Part shown: positions 40,322 through 50,480 of the stretch, piece by piece | Numbering within the stretch: position 1 is the stretch's first letter | How the letters are laid out: each line of letters starts with the position of its first letter | NCBI RefSeq assembly: GCF_024166365.1 | Contig: NC_064831.1 | Coordinates: 83,216,268-83,280,267 of the forward strand | Origin: Elephas maximus indicus | Lineage: Eukaryota > Chordata > Mammalia > Proboscidea > Elephantidae | Length of the DNA stretch: 64,000 bases | Direction: 5' to 3' | Made by a program: the position numbers and the translations under genes | The notes under the pieces: model-generated | Database searches by the model: none | The model's input: the letters and a program-made list of their open reading frames with translations, nothing else | What the model was told of the DNA's origin: nothing

Positions 40322-40612
40322 TCCATAGCTCTGCCACTGTGTGACCCTGTGTAAATTACTTAAACTCGTCTGTGCCACACTGTACTCATCTGGAAAATCG
40401 GATGGTAATAGTACAGTTCTAGTCTGTCCTATAGGGTCACTATGAGTCGGAATCGACTCGACGGCACTGGGTTTTTTTTTTTTTAATGGTACCTACCATT
40501 TTTACCATACAAGGTGGTTGAGTGTTAAATTAGTTATCACATCTAAGGGACTGAGGACAGCACCTGGCACACAGCGACAGCTCAATGAATGCTGGCTGCT
40601 ATGATTATTATA
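40322..40612 (+). mobile_element. MIR, sense, interrupted by a SINE
   Basis: ctctgccactgtgtgaccct, ttacttaaactcgtctgtgc, atctggaaaatcggatgg, then after the insertion gcacctggcacacagcgac and gctcaatgaatgctgg. Confidence 0.8.
40405..40487 (+). mobile_element. 5'-truncated AfroSINE, sense, inside MIR
   Basis: Only the last 80 bases are present, nearly identical to the consensus (gggtcactatgagtcggaat, cgactcgacggcactgggtt, T-run). Probable short duplication taatagta/taatggta. Confidence 0.85.
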
Positions 40613-41455
40613 TTAGCACTCGTCACAAGGGCCTGGCTCCAGTCACCTCGTCTGTGGAGTGTGGCTGGCTTCTCTCTTCGTTCCTGTAGCTCTCTAACCT
40701 GTTCAGGAAAGCAAACTGGGAAGCAACCTCAGATCTCCTTTAAATTGTGTTTTTTCAAAAAGCCATTCACAAGCTTTGAAACCTTCATGATAATTAGCCA
40801 AAATGACTGTGACGGAGAACACTGGGCTGTAACACAACCCAAATCTTGTACCTAGGCACGTGGAGCCTACCCTTTCCTGGCCTTCTGGATTCTTCGGCAC
40901 AGCCCATAATGACCACAAGTGGCTAGGCAGGCAGATGGGCAGGAGAAGCAGGTTTTTGTACAGGTTGAGGAGCAAAGGGGCTGGAGGACCCGCTGGGAGG
41001 CCCAGGCTCTGAGGCCGCAACCCCTGCTGCTATTGGCTGGGCCAGAAGGCTTGTGACCTTGGACAAACCAAACTGTTTCTCTGGCACTGGCTTTTTATCT
41101 ATAAAACTGAGTTAAAAGTAAAGCCAGAGAGAACCATTTGAGGGCAGGCCAACAAAAGAGCACTAGAGCACTTCACCATCCAACGGCTGCCCTGTGGAAG
41201 CCCTGCTGGGGGCTGTGGGGTCTGTGCTGGGTAGTCTCATGGTGCTCTCCTGCCTCCACAGGTGGGCAGGCAGCGCTCTCCTGAATACACCTGAGGGAGC
41301 TGAAATGCCTGCCTGAGTCCACACCATGTCTAGGGAAGCCAGGCCTTAGGCTGGCCTTGTTCTGAAATCCAGGCTTTTCCCCTATGGCTGCACTTCCTGA
41401 AACACAACTTGTGTTTGTAACACTGTGAGCAAACACGGTCATTTCAGGTGGTAAC
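40613..41455 (-). other. RGMA: RGMA intron, unassigned
   Basis: No repeat or exon recognised. Confidence 0.3.
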
Positions 41456-41460
41456 TGGTG

Positions 41461-41478
41461 AATATATATATATATATT
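41461..41478 (+). repeat. (TA)n microsatellite
   Basis: About eight AT/TA units next to the L1 fragment. Confidence 0.85.
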
Positions 41479-41489
41479 TTAATTTAAGA

Positions 41490-41945
41490 AGTTATTTATT
41501 TAAATGTGTATTAGAAAATAGCTAGAATAGGCAAATGTGCAGAGAGGCAAAAGTCGATCAGCGGTTACCAGGGGCTGAGGGGTGGGGGAATGGAGTTATT
41601 GTTTAAGGGGCGCTGAGTTCCAGGTGGTGAAAACCATTTGGAAAGGGACAGAGGTGATGGCTGCACAAAATGAAGAATGTAATTACCCATTACCCCACTG
41701 TTGTTGAGTCGATTCCGACTCATAGTAACCCTATACGATGGAGCAGAATTGCCCCATAGGGTTTCCAAGGAGCACCTGGTGGATTTGGACTGCCGACGTT
41801 TTGGTTAGCAGCCGTAGCTCTTAACCACTATACTGCCAGGGTTTCCAGAATGTAATTAATATCAGTGAATTGTATACTTAGAAATGGTTAGATTTTTTTG
41901 TTTTATGTATTTTACCACAATTTAAAAAAAAAACAACTATACTTC
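41490..41945 (+). mobile_element. L1 3' UTR fragment, sense, split by a SINE
   Basis: ggttaccaggggctgagggg, gatggctgcacaaaatg, tgaattgtatacttagaaat and tgtattttaccacaattt in L1M order, ending in an A run. Confidence 0.8.
41686..41847 (-). mobile_element. AfroSINE, antisense, inside L1
   Basis: Short, well-preserved subtype with no 'gatgtggcagtc' segment. It is flanked by a perfect 12-base duplication agaatgtaatta (41674-41685 and 41847-41858). Confidence 0.97.
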
Positions 41946-42576
41946 TATAAAGCTGTTAAACAAAATGGGGTTGTGGGGGTGTGAATGAGACAAGACTAGT
42001 TGATAATTATCAACTAGCTGAGCTGATAACTGCTGGGTCTGGGTGACAGCTACTTGGAGGTTGATCAGACCATTCTGCTTGCTTTTCAAATTCTTCGTAA
42101 GTAAAAAACAAAAAAAGCCCAAACAAGTATTTGGCTTGTGGTATCACTTGTGAGCACTTATTAGCTCCCAACAATGAAAACGTGTATTAGAAGAAAACAG
42201 ATGGGATAGAAGTGTCACACATGTTCCCTTTTCATACGTTTTTTCAAAGTGAAGCCGTGTGTGACTTAAAGAACTGGAGCACGTGAAGAAGAGTCAGAGG
42301 GTGACAGTTCTGCAGGTCACTCGTGTGGCTGTGGGGGGAGTGCCTTGAGGCCGCCTCACCCAGAGGCTGCTCTCGAGTACACGTCTCCCTCACAAGGCAG
42401 CTACAAGCTCCTCTTGCCCTGGGTCTTCAGGTTCCCCAACTGAAAGAAGACACCCAAGAGCCCTACTTGCCTGTGGGCTACCAAATGGTGAGTGTGGTCT
42501 GGGTGAGGAAGGAAGCCCCTCGGGGGGAGGTGGTGTACATGACGTGAGGGGGCACTGTGCTGAATAAACTCTTGTA
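41946..42576 (-). other. RGMA: RGMA intron, unassigned
   Basis: No gene. A short inverted sequence (ctagttgataattatcaact) lies at 41996-42015. Confidence 0.35.
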
Positions 42577-42697
42577 GGCCATCTGCTTCCATAAAGATTA
42601 CAGCCTAGAAAGGCCCTATGAGGCACTTCTACTCTGTCACATGGGGTCACTATGAGTCAAAAATCCACTCGACGGCACCCAACAACAGCAAGAACAA
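42577..42697 (+). mobile_element. AfroSINE 3' half, sense
   Basis: Starts at gccatctgcttccataaaga and ends in ggcacccaacaacagcaaga. The head is absent. Confidence 0.9.
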
Positions 42698-43104
42698 AGT
42701 ACTAAGGGACTCGCGGCTGTGGCTATCCACCCCTCCTCTCTGGGGCCAGCGGCCTTCACACAATGCCCATTCTGGCAGCCCCATTAACGCTGGGAGCGGT
42801 ATGTGCTGACCTGCGATTCAGCTTTCTTAGGATTATGGAGATAATGGATATCAAAGAGAATCGCCCAGAAGGAACACAGGCCTTGTGCTAATTGGCCGGC
42901 CTCCTCTGCTCTGCCCCTGGCCCACCAGCAGGGGGAACCCTGTTTGTACCCTGGCTCTGGCCTACCTCCAGCCCCCACGAGGGCCATATGAAGAGAGAGG
43001 ACTTTCCTGTCCATGTACACTGAACTCTGTGCAACACAAGCCCAAGCTGCACTGGCCTTCCAACTCCCCTGGTGCCAATGTGGGGTCACCGTACCTGCAT
43101 CACG
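42698..43104 (-). other. RGMA: RGMA intron, unassigned
   Basis: No repeat or exon recognised. Confidence 0.3.
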
Positions 43105-43290
43105 GCTCGCTCACTCTGTTCCAGGCACCGTGCTACGGGCATGCAATCCTCCCAGTACCCAGTGGGCAGACACTACTGCCGTTCCCACATCTCAGAGGAG
43201 GGCAGCCAGGCTCAGAAGAGCTAACTTCCTTGCCCAAGGCCTCACTGCTAGGAAGGAGCTCAGGCAGGATTCAAATCCAGCCCCTGGGAC
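43105..43290 (-). mobile_element. MIR, antisense
   Basis: ccaggcaccgtgctacggg, ctcagaagagctaacttcct, tgcccaaggcctcactgct and gcaggattcaaatcc. Confidence 0.75.
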
Positions 43291-43894
43291 CCAAGAGCCA
43301 GCAAGACCAATCTACAGCATTTCCGGTTCCCTCTGCTGGCCATCCTGTGCTTGGTTCCAGGGCAGACTCCATGACAGGTGAGCTCAACCTTTCCCTGCAG
43401 ACTGCCCCCCTCAACCCAGCAACACTGAGAGCCCCTATCACCCAGGAGGCCTGTGGTGTGCACACACACCGTCCCTCTGGCTTAGACTCCAGGGGCCTGG
43501 TTCCCAGCAGTCATCTCTCCAGGTGGAGCTCACAGGGTGGAGAGAAGACTTGAAAGCCAGGGTCTGCAGTGGTGTGCAGGACAGGGTCAGCCTACACACA
43601 GGATATAGGATATACGGGGTGTCCCACTCCTGACCCCGTGTGTGGCTGTATCCCCCAAGTGGGCGACTCCACAGGTCCTTACACTTTCACGGGGGAGGCA
43701 TAGCTGCGATTTCTATCTTCAAGGCCTTGAAAACTGGCTCGCAGCAGCGCCCCAGCTTCTGCAGCCCATGAGTCTGAAGGGCACAACTGAAATCACACCC
43801 AGGTGCCCAAAGGGGTCCTTCCCATGCCCTGGGGTCATGAGCAGGATCTGCCCGCACACAGACGTGGCTGTTAACACTCAGCACTTCTCAGCGT
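43291..43894 (-). other. RGMA: RGMA intron, unassigned
   Basis: No repeat or exon recognised. Confidence 0.3.
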
Positions 43895-44035
43895 CAATGT
43901 TTCCTGTGATCTTATTAAAAGGCAGGTGGTTCTGACTCAGCCAGTCCTGGTGGGCCTGAGAGTCTGTGTTTCTATCAAGCTCCCAGGGGAGGCCCCTGTA
44001 CGGCCCACAGACCACACTTTGAGTAGTGAAGCTTT
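43895..44035 (+). mobile_element. MER5-type fragment, sense
   Basis: cttattaaaaggcaggtggt, ctgagagtctgtgtttctat, caagctcccagggga, then cacactttgagtagtgaagc: MER5A/B-like hAT-Charlie remnant. Confidence 0.65.
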
Positions 44036-44624
44036 CGAGTTCAAGTCATTTCTTTTCAGTAGTCACAAGTTAGGATCTCCTGGAGCCCAGCCAGTCTGGA
44101 GTGTGTACATCCCTGGCAGATAGACAGAAATTCCCTCTGGGGTGGGAAGGAGGCTGGTGGTGATGGGTCAGAGGAGGAGGGGGCTGCAGGTGGAATGGAT
44201 GGTGAGAGGAGACAGCTCTCCCCAGGAGCAAACCCTGCGGGGACACAGCTGCCTTACGGCCAATGCTCAGGGACAAGGCTTTTCCACCGATCTCCCCTCC
44301 GTCAGAGTCCACAGGTAGGAAGAAGGCCATGCACCAGGCCAGGCATGGCAGCTCCGCCCACCAGCCACAGGGGGCAACAGAGGCCACCCTTCTGGCTCCC
44401 TTGTACTCTGAGACCAGGGCCTTCCCTCCCCAGCCTCCAGCCAAGAGGTGACCTCCTTTCTCCACCTATGTCTCCTAAGGTCTGCTGATCCCATTCTCAG
44501 CTGTCTGGAGAATGTTCTGATGTTATCATTCAGGACCGGGTCAAAAACAAAGAGGTTCAAAGAAGACATTGACCATGGAGAGGGCCACTGCATGGGGTGG
44601 TGGGTGGAGTGGGCACTAAAGGGA
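44036..44624 (-). other. RGMA: RGMA intron, unassigned
   Basis: No repeat or exon recognised. Confidence 0.3.
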
Positions 44625-44808
44625 GGGATCTGGTTCCAAGTCTCACTCTGTCACCAACTAATAGCTGTAGGTACTTGGGCAAATCGCTTGCCCACCTGGC
44701 GTCATTCAGTTTCCTTATCCGTAGAGACAGAAGCTCCACCTCCTAGGGTTGCTGAGGATAAGTATGCAGCAGGCCTGAGGCCCAGTGGGCCCTCAACAAA
44801 TGGGGTCC
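44625..44808 (+). mobile_element. MIR, sense
   Basis: ctctgtcaccaactaatagc, cttgggcaaatcgcttgcc, cagtttccttatccgtagag and agggttgctgaggataag in order. Confidence 0.8.
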
Positions 44809-45247
44809 CTGACAAAGGTCTCAAAGGGAAACAAGTGCTCACCAGCCCCTGTGAGTTCCGAGGTTAGATGTCACAGATAAGGGTGGGAAGAGAGTGTGGG
44901 TGGGAGCTCCAGCCCAGGAAGTCCCCCTCTGCCTCCCTGATCAGTGGCTTATGGGCAGCTCCTTCAATCCACTGACCACCACAGGCACATGCCCTGTCCC
45001 TACATGCAGCTCACTGGAGATCAGGGTCAGGACCTGTCTGGGGCACCCAGGATGGTTTCACCCCACCATCTCACCCTCCACCTCACTTTCATGGGAGGGA
45101 AAAGCTTTGCCTCTCCCCGCTCAGGGCCCTCCCAAGTCTCCTCTACAAAAGCTGACAGCCTCCAAGGAGAGGTTCATTTGGCTGGAGGCCAAAGAGCCAG
45201 GTTTACTCAACTTCATGAACTCCATTTCCCATCTTGGAGGTCCGGGG
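44809..45247 (-). other. RGMA: RGMA intron, unassigned
   Basis: No repeat or exon recognised. Confidence 0.3.
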
Positions 45248-45438
45248 TGCTGCCAACAGTTCAAGTGCTCAGCTGCCAACTAAAAGGTTGGAGGTTTGAG
45301 TCCACTCAGAGGTGCCTCTGAAGAAAGGCCAGGTGATCTACTTTCAAGAAATCAGCCATTGAGAACCCTGTGGAGCACAGTTCTACTGACACACGGGGTC
45401 GCTGTGAGCTACAGTTGACTCACAGCAGCAACTGGTAG
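45248..45438 (+). mobile_element. AfroSINE, sense
   Basis: caagtgctcagctgccaact, ggtgcctctgaagaaaggcc and cacacggggtcgctgtgagc. The head is truncated and the copy is moderately decayed. Confidence 0.88.
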
Positions 45439-45469
45439 TCGTGGGGCTGGGGGGGTATGTGGGCTAAGT

Positions 45470-45640
45470 ACTTACTATGGGCCAGACATTTCACATGTGT
45501 CTCCTTCAGCCCCTGTGACAGCCTTACGACTTGTTATTCCCATTCAACAGACGGGGGAACTAAGGCCTAGAGGCACTCAATAGCACCCCCCGGTGCCCTG
45601 ATAGAGGCAGGATGCAAACCCCAGCTCTCCAACCCCAAGC
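45470..45640 (-). mobile_element. MIR, antisense
   Basis: cttactatgggccagacatt, cattcaacagacggggga and aggatgcaaaccccagc. Confidence 0.7.
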
Positions 45641-45884
45641 TGTTTTCTCCTCTCCCTTCGCTATGGTTCCACATACTCCACACCAGGCCCAGCCCGGGTG
45701 TTCTCGGGGGACACTAAGTTGGACAAAGACAAGAGCTCTGCCCTCGAGGGCTTATGGTGGAAGGGGGTTCCAACCCCGACTGCACTGGGACACGGGTCTG
45801 GGGAGTGGAGTGGAGGCGACATGGGCAGCAGGCACATGGGCCCGGCCTGGCCTCCAAAGAAGAAATAACGATAACAGGAACAAC

Positions 45885-46070
45885 ACCCCGCACTCGCCGA
45901 GCCCTGCGCGGGTTACTAACTGCTTTAACATTGGATCCCCACCAACTACCCAGAGTGGACTGGCAGAAATTTTCATCTTCATCTTTACAGATGCAAAAAC
46001 AGAGGCCCTGAGAGGGGGCGGCCAGCCCGGATCCCTCCACCACAGAGCTGGGGCTCAAATGCGCCAGCCT
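45885..46070 (-). mobile_element. MIR, antisense
   Basis: gagccctgcgcgggttacta, actgctttaacattgg, tctttacagatgcaaaaa and agctggggctcaaatg. Confidence 0.65.
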
Positions 46071-47247
46071 TGGGGCTGCTTTTGTACTTCTCAAAGTGCT
46101 TACAACAAGCTTTTCTCCCAGGACACCAGCTGAGAAGGACCCAGCTCCCACAACCCCCAAAGGCTTAATGAGGTTTCTCTTCCCATGCCCAGTTCCAGGG
46201 ATGCAGCAGTGGTCTCAGCAACGCACACACGCCAAATCCCTTCCCAGCCCTCCGGCCTGGAGCCCACCAAGAGCAGGTGAGGCTGCTAACTGGCCCACCC
46301 CGATTTCCCGCCCACCCAGCAGGTATCCCCAGCTGACCAAAACACTTGGGGACTTTGCAGCCACCCGGCCTTTCAAATCTTTCTAAAAGTTAAAGAGGAA
46401 GCCCAGGGATGCCCATCATGGGGTGGGGGTGGTGGATGGCTTGCAAGAGGCAAGGACTGTGGGCAGAGCGAGAAACAGAACTGAGTGTGCCTGTCCCCAC
46501 TGTCATCTCTTTAGAGCTAATGTGGCTCTCCCAGCCCTGTTGGCCTAAAGTCATTTCTCAGGGACCACAGGGAGCGGTCTCAGGGTCCAGAGCTGGACAG
46601 TCCCCAAGGGGCAGTGAACCGAGGGGCTCATGGCCCCCGCAGAGTTATCCTGTCCCCTCCATACCCATTCCACTAAATCACTGGCCCCAGTCCCCCCTGA
46701 GGTCAGGGACCTGAATGTAACCTGGTCCTGCATCAAAAGGAAAAGCCCGTTGGCCGTGGTGTCACCTGCCAAAGAGATCCCAGAGGGGCTTGTTTTTATG
46801 TGCCATTGCCTTAAAAAAAAAACATGCGACTTGAATTCCTGGCAGTAAACCTTGGACTGTTCTGATGCAAGTGTCCAAGGAAGAAAGAAGAGGAAAGTTT
46901 GAGAGGTGAAATAGATCTCACGGCCCTCATGCAAGCAGGAAGAGGAAGCCAGCCTCCCACAGGGAGCCACCCTGTCAGCTGGGACGTGACTTGCGGAAAG
47001 GCAGCCAACCTCCCTGCCAGGTGGACACTGATGACTCCTGCCTGGTTACCGCAGACGGGAAATAGGCCCCTTCTAGCCCCTCAGCCACCTCCGGATTGAT
47101 TCAAGACAGCCAGTGTGCTTGGAGCCCAGGGACTGAAGAACCTGATGAGAATCTGAGCTCTCTTGAACTTCCATTTCCACCTCACCCACTGATCACGTCC
47201 TTGGGCCAGGTGCCTCTCAGCCTCTGCTCACTCTTGCCACCTGGAGC
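46071..47247 (-). other. RGMA: RGMA intron, unassigned
   Basis: Over 1.1 kb with no recognised repeat or exon. Confidence 0.35.
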
Positions 47248-47405
47248 CAGGGGTGGATTATCCAATAAGTAAGGTAAACACGGGCTTACCTGTGCTTGCT
47301 TACTAATCTGTAGTGAAAAATTTCACATGGGTTTCACTTTGATGTGATTAGTAAGTAAGCACAATAAGCCTGTGTTTACCTTGCTTATTGGATAATCTGC
47401 CTCTG
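47248..47405 (+). mobile_element. hAT-like palindromic MITE
   Basis: The left arm (47248-47308) starts CAGGGGTGGATTATCCAATA and the right arm (47346-47405) ends with its inverse, CAGAGGCAGATTATCCAATA when read on the - strand. The 61 and 60 bp arms differ by about eight transitions and one indel, around a 37-bp loop. Flanks cctggagc (47240-47247) and cccagagc (47406-47413) match at 6 of 8, both differences being transitions. CAG ends plus an 8-bp duplication are typical of hAT transposons. No coding capacity. A related copy is at 36440. Confidence 0.88.
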
Positions 47406-47424
47406 CCCAGAGCGCCACTTCACA

Positions 47425-47617
47425 GAAAAAAAACAGCTGCCATCGAGTCGATTCTGACACATGGCAGCCCCACGCTTCAGAGCAGACAGCTCCACAGGAA
47501 TTTAAGGGCTGCGACCCTTCTGAAGCAGACCACCAGGCCTTTCTTCCGAGACACGTCTGGAATCTCCAACCTTTCTGTTAGCATCCAAGTGCATTAACTG
47601 TATCACACAGGCACTCT
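47425..47617 (-). mobile_element. AfroSINE, antisense
   Basis: cagctgccatcgagtcgatt, gaagcagaccaccaggcctt, ending gtatcacacaggcactc. Older subtype. Confidence 0.88.
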
Positions 47618-48464
47618 CCTCACAGGCACCCCAGGAAAGCGCAAAGGTGTCTGCAGAGAGCTTTATGTTCCTTAGAACAGAGCTGAGATGAGGTACTGTG
47701 TCCCTGCATGGTTTGGATTGACCAAGGCCTCTTGGGGCCTACCACTTTCAGGACGAGCTGCTGTGAAACAGAGAATCCAGAGGCCCACACAGACAGTGGC
47801 CTGGCCCCGGACTCACTAATAGGAACCTCTGAACTTCCTCCAGAGTCTCCTTCCCTCTAAATCCACAAGAGATTTAGTGGAGTGGACATGGAGGGGGTGG
47901 GATGACCCTGTGGGGGTCGCGGGCCCCTCTGATCACTGCCTCTTGGGGGCTGTCCAGCCCTGGCTCATGAGGTGGGGTCCTAGCGATGGCTACAGGACAG
48001 GAGGGGCTCCCAGGCCTCACAGGGTGAAAGGTGCCCGTGTTCAGATGGGGCCCCTGGCAATCATGCCCCCATTTGCTCCTGACTCGTGGAAGGAGGGCCA
48101 GACCTTGCTGCTTCTCTGTGTAACCCCCTTCACCAAGGCCCCTAGACTCTGCGACTATACAACCTTCCCTTCTCAAAGCGTGCCACGGAATTTTAGAACC
48201 TCAGCACTGAGGGACACAGGAGGTCACCAATATCCACCTCTGGATGGCCCCCTGGCAGGACATATCCCTGTAGCACTCCTGACAGGTAGGTGTCCAGCCT
48301 TCACTGCACGGAAACTCTGCCAGGGCAGGGCTGGCCCCTCCCAATTCAGGCAGCTCAGTCCTAAGTACCCCCACCTCTGCACCTCCCAGGGACTCCCCAC
48401 TCCCCGCGCCCCACACACAGCCTGGGCCTTGGCTCTTCTCCCAGGCCATACCAGTTAACCACCT
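47618..48464 (-). other. RGMA: RGMA intron, unassigned
   Basis: No repeat or exon recognised. Open frames on both strands overlap and look non-coding. Confidence 0.3.
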
Positions 48465-48574
48465 GCTATGAGCAGAACCGCCCCATAGAGTTTCCAAGGA
48501 GCGCCTGGTGGATTCGAACTGCCGACCTCTTGGCTGGCAGCCCTAGTAGCACTTAACCACTACGCCACCAACCC
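48465..48574 (-). mobile_element. AfroSINE head half, antisense
   Basis: gccccatagagtttccaagg, gcgcctggtggattcgaact and taaccactacgccacca. Its 3' tail is missing, so the 3' end was lost after insertion. Confidence 0.9.
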
Positions 48575-48584
48575 AGGCAGGGGG

Positions 48585-48895
48585 AGAATATTTATGCACC
48601 AGAACAGCATTTGCTGCTTTTGCAGACCTCCTTTAAATTGTTAATCAAGCCCAATCTTTCCAAATAATAGCCTGATTATCACCGCCCTGTTTGCATAACA
48701 AAGAAGCCCAATAAAACTTATTTTGATGTTCTCCGAGGGGGTGTGAACGGTCGGCCAGAGAAAGGAGTCTTAGGAATGCAGTGAGCCGCTCCAGAGCCTG
48801 AACCCTGGAATAAAGACAATGCAATTTGCCACCAAGAAAAGCCCAATAGACCAATAAATTACCCATGTGCAAAGGGATTAGATCAGGTTTCGGTT
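48585..48895. promoter_or_regulatory. RGMA: Candidate conserved intronic enhancer of RGMA
   Basis: A repeat-free AT-rich island in G+C-rich intron. It contains an octamer-like site (tttgcataac, 48689-48698), homeobox-like cores (gttaatcaag, ccaataaatt), ccaataaaac and aataatagcctgattatc. This is motif reading only; function is inferred. Confidence 0.35.
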
Positions 48896-49160
48896 GCCTT
48901 GTGGGAGAGAGTGGAGGTAAGAGGTGGGGGTATGCCAGGAGGGAGACAAACCTGCCTCCTCTTAAAGGGGTAAGGCTCATTTTGAGTACAAGGCCCAGGG
49001 CCACATTGTTTTTGTGCAGCTCTGTGGCTTGCATAGTAACTGCCTGCATTTAGTCATTCGTAGAAAGTTCTGGACTCTCTACTACATGATGGGTACTATG
49101 CTTGAGGCTGTCCCTAGATCAAGCCCCAGTTAGTCTTTGTGCTCCGGTCGAGTCAGCCCA

Positions 49161-49363
49161 GAGGAGCCTGGGTGGTGCAGGTGGTTTACAATCGGCTGCC
49201 GACCCAAAGGTTCGAATCCTTCCAGTAGCTCTGCGGAATAAAGCCCTGGCGATCTGCTTTCATAAAGATTACAGCCAAGAAGACCCTATGGCACAGTTCT
49301 GCTCTGTAACATACGGGATCACCACGAGCCGAGGACCAACCAGACGGCAGCTAACGGCAAGTC
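49161..49363 (+). mobile_element. AfroSINE, sense
   Basis: gagcctgggtggtgcaggtg, then ctggcgatctgctttcataa, agattacagccaagaagacc and a decayed tail. Confidence 0.9.
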
Positions 49364-49429
49364 AGTCTACAAACTTCTAGAATGCAAAACAATTGTAAAC
49401 AACAATAATAGACATATAAGAATGAGGTG

Positions 49430-50057
49430 ATGGGAGGGTACCCAGGAAGTAGTATTTCAACCGGCCTTAAAGGACAGGTAGGATTTGACAGGTGACATGG
49501 CAGGGGCAGGAAGTGTGGCCATGAGGCAGAGGTGCAGGGACAGGGATGCACAAGGGGCCTCCAGAACAAATGAAATGGGCTGGTCGCGGGAAGTGCTGGT
49601 TTAGAGGGTGTGGCCAAGAGTTTGGGGCCAGACATGAAGGCCTTGAATGCCAGCTGTGCCCATTATGAAGCAATTGTCCCTCAGCTTCAAGCCACTTTCC
49701 TATGCTCTGTGGGGCTTGGCCTCAGAAAACCACACTTCTTCTTTGTCTCTGGTGCCCTGTTAAGATTCCACCACCAGGGGGCACTAGGCAGAGAATGCCA
49801 GGCTGGAGGAGGGAGACCAGATCACCCTCTGTCTGATGGCTGTTTTTATCCCATCAATGGCCCTCGTTGTCCAAAGCAGCATTTGGTGTCAGCCTCCAGC
49901 ATCTCTGCACAGCATGCCCTCGGAAGTACCTATACTAGCCTGCCTCCCCACCTTACAGGGCCCTCCTCAAGCTCCTCCTCCCCATGCTCACCCAGCCCCA
50001 ATGGTGGAAGTTGCTTTAGTTATCTGTGTGCCTCACTGGTCCCTCTTTGCCTTTTCA
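49430..50057 (-). mobile_element. L2 fragments, antisense
   Basis: ggccttaaaggacaggtagg, gccaagagtttggggccag and acatgaaggccttgaatgcc resemble reversed L2. A second stretch continues at 50330-50480 beyond a SINE. Boundaries are approximate. Confidence 0.5.
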
Positions 50058-50250
50058 ATCCTTGGTGCAAACGTTAACATGCTCAGCTGCTAACTGAAAG
50101 GTCAGAGGTTGGAGTCCACCCAGAGGCACGTGGGAAGAAAGGTGTGGTCATCTACTTCTAAAATATCATTCATTGAAAACCCTATGAAGCTCAGTTCTAA
50201 CTCTGACACATTTGGGGTCATCATGCATCAAAGTTGCTTCCATGGCAACT
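50058..50250 (+). mobile_element. AfroSINE, sense
   Basis: ccttggtgcaaacgttaaca, tgctcagctgctaactgaaa and gaaaaccctatgaagctcag. Inserted in the L2 remnant. Confidence 0.88.
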
Positions 50251-50480
50251 TTTTTTTAAACTCCCATTTAACAACCCCCTCTATTAATTTCCCTCTATGG
50301 GAATACCCCATGTGGTTCTGGTTTTTCTGACCAGACCCTAACTGATAAGCCAGCCTAAGGGACTGAGACTTTATCCAGTCGATCATGGGGAATCCCTGGC
50401 TATTTTTTGGTTAGTACACAGCATGATCAGAACACCGTTTTAGGAAGTGGAGTCACTTAAAGGAGGAAGAGGCTTCAGTG

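Noticed and set aside
46805..46825. A-run as a processed pseudogene tail
   Set aside because: No upstream coding remnant or target duplication was found.
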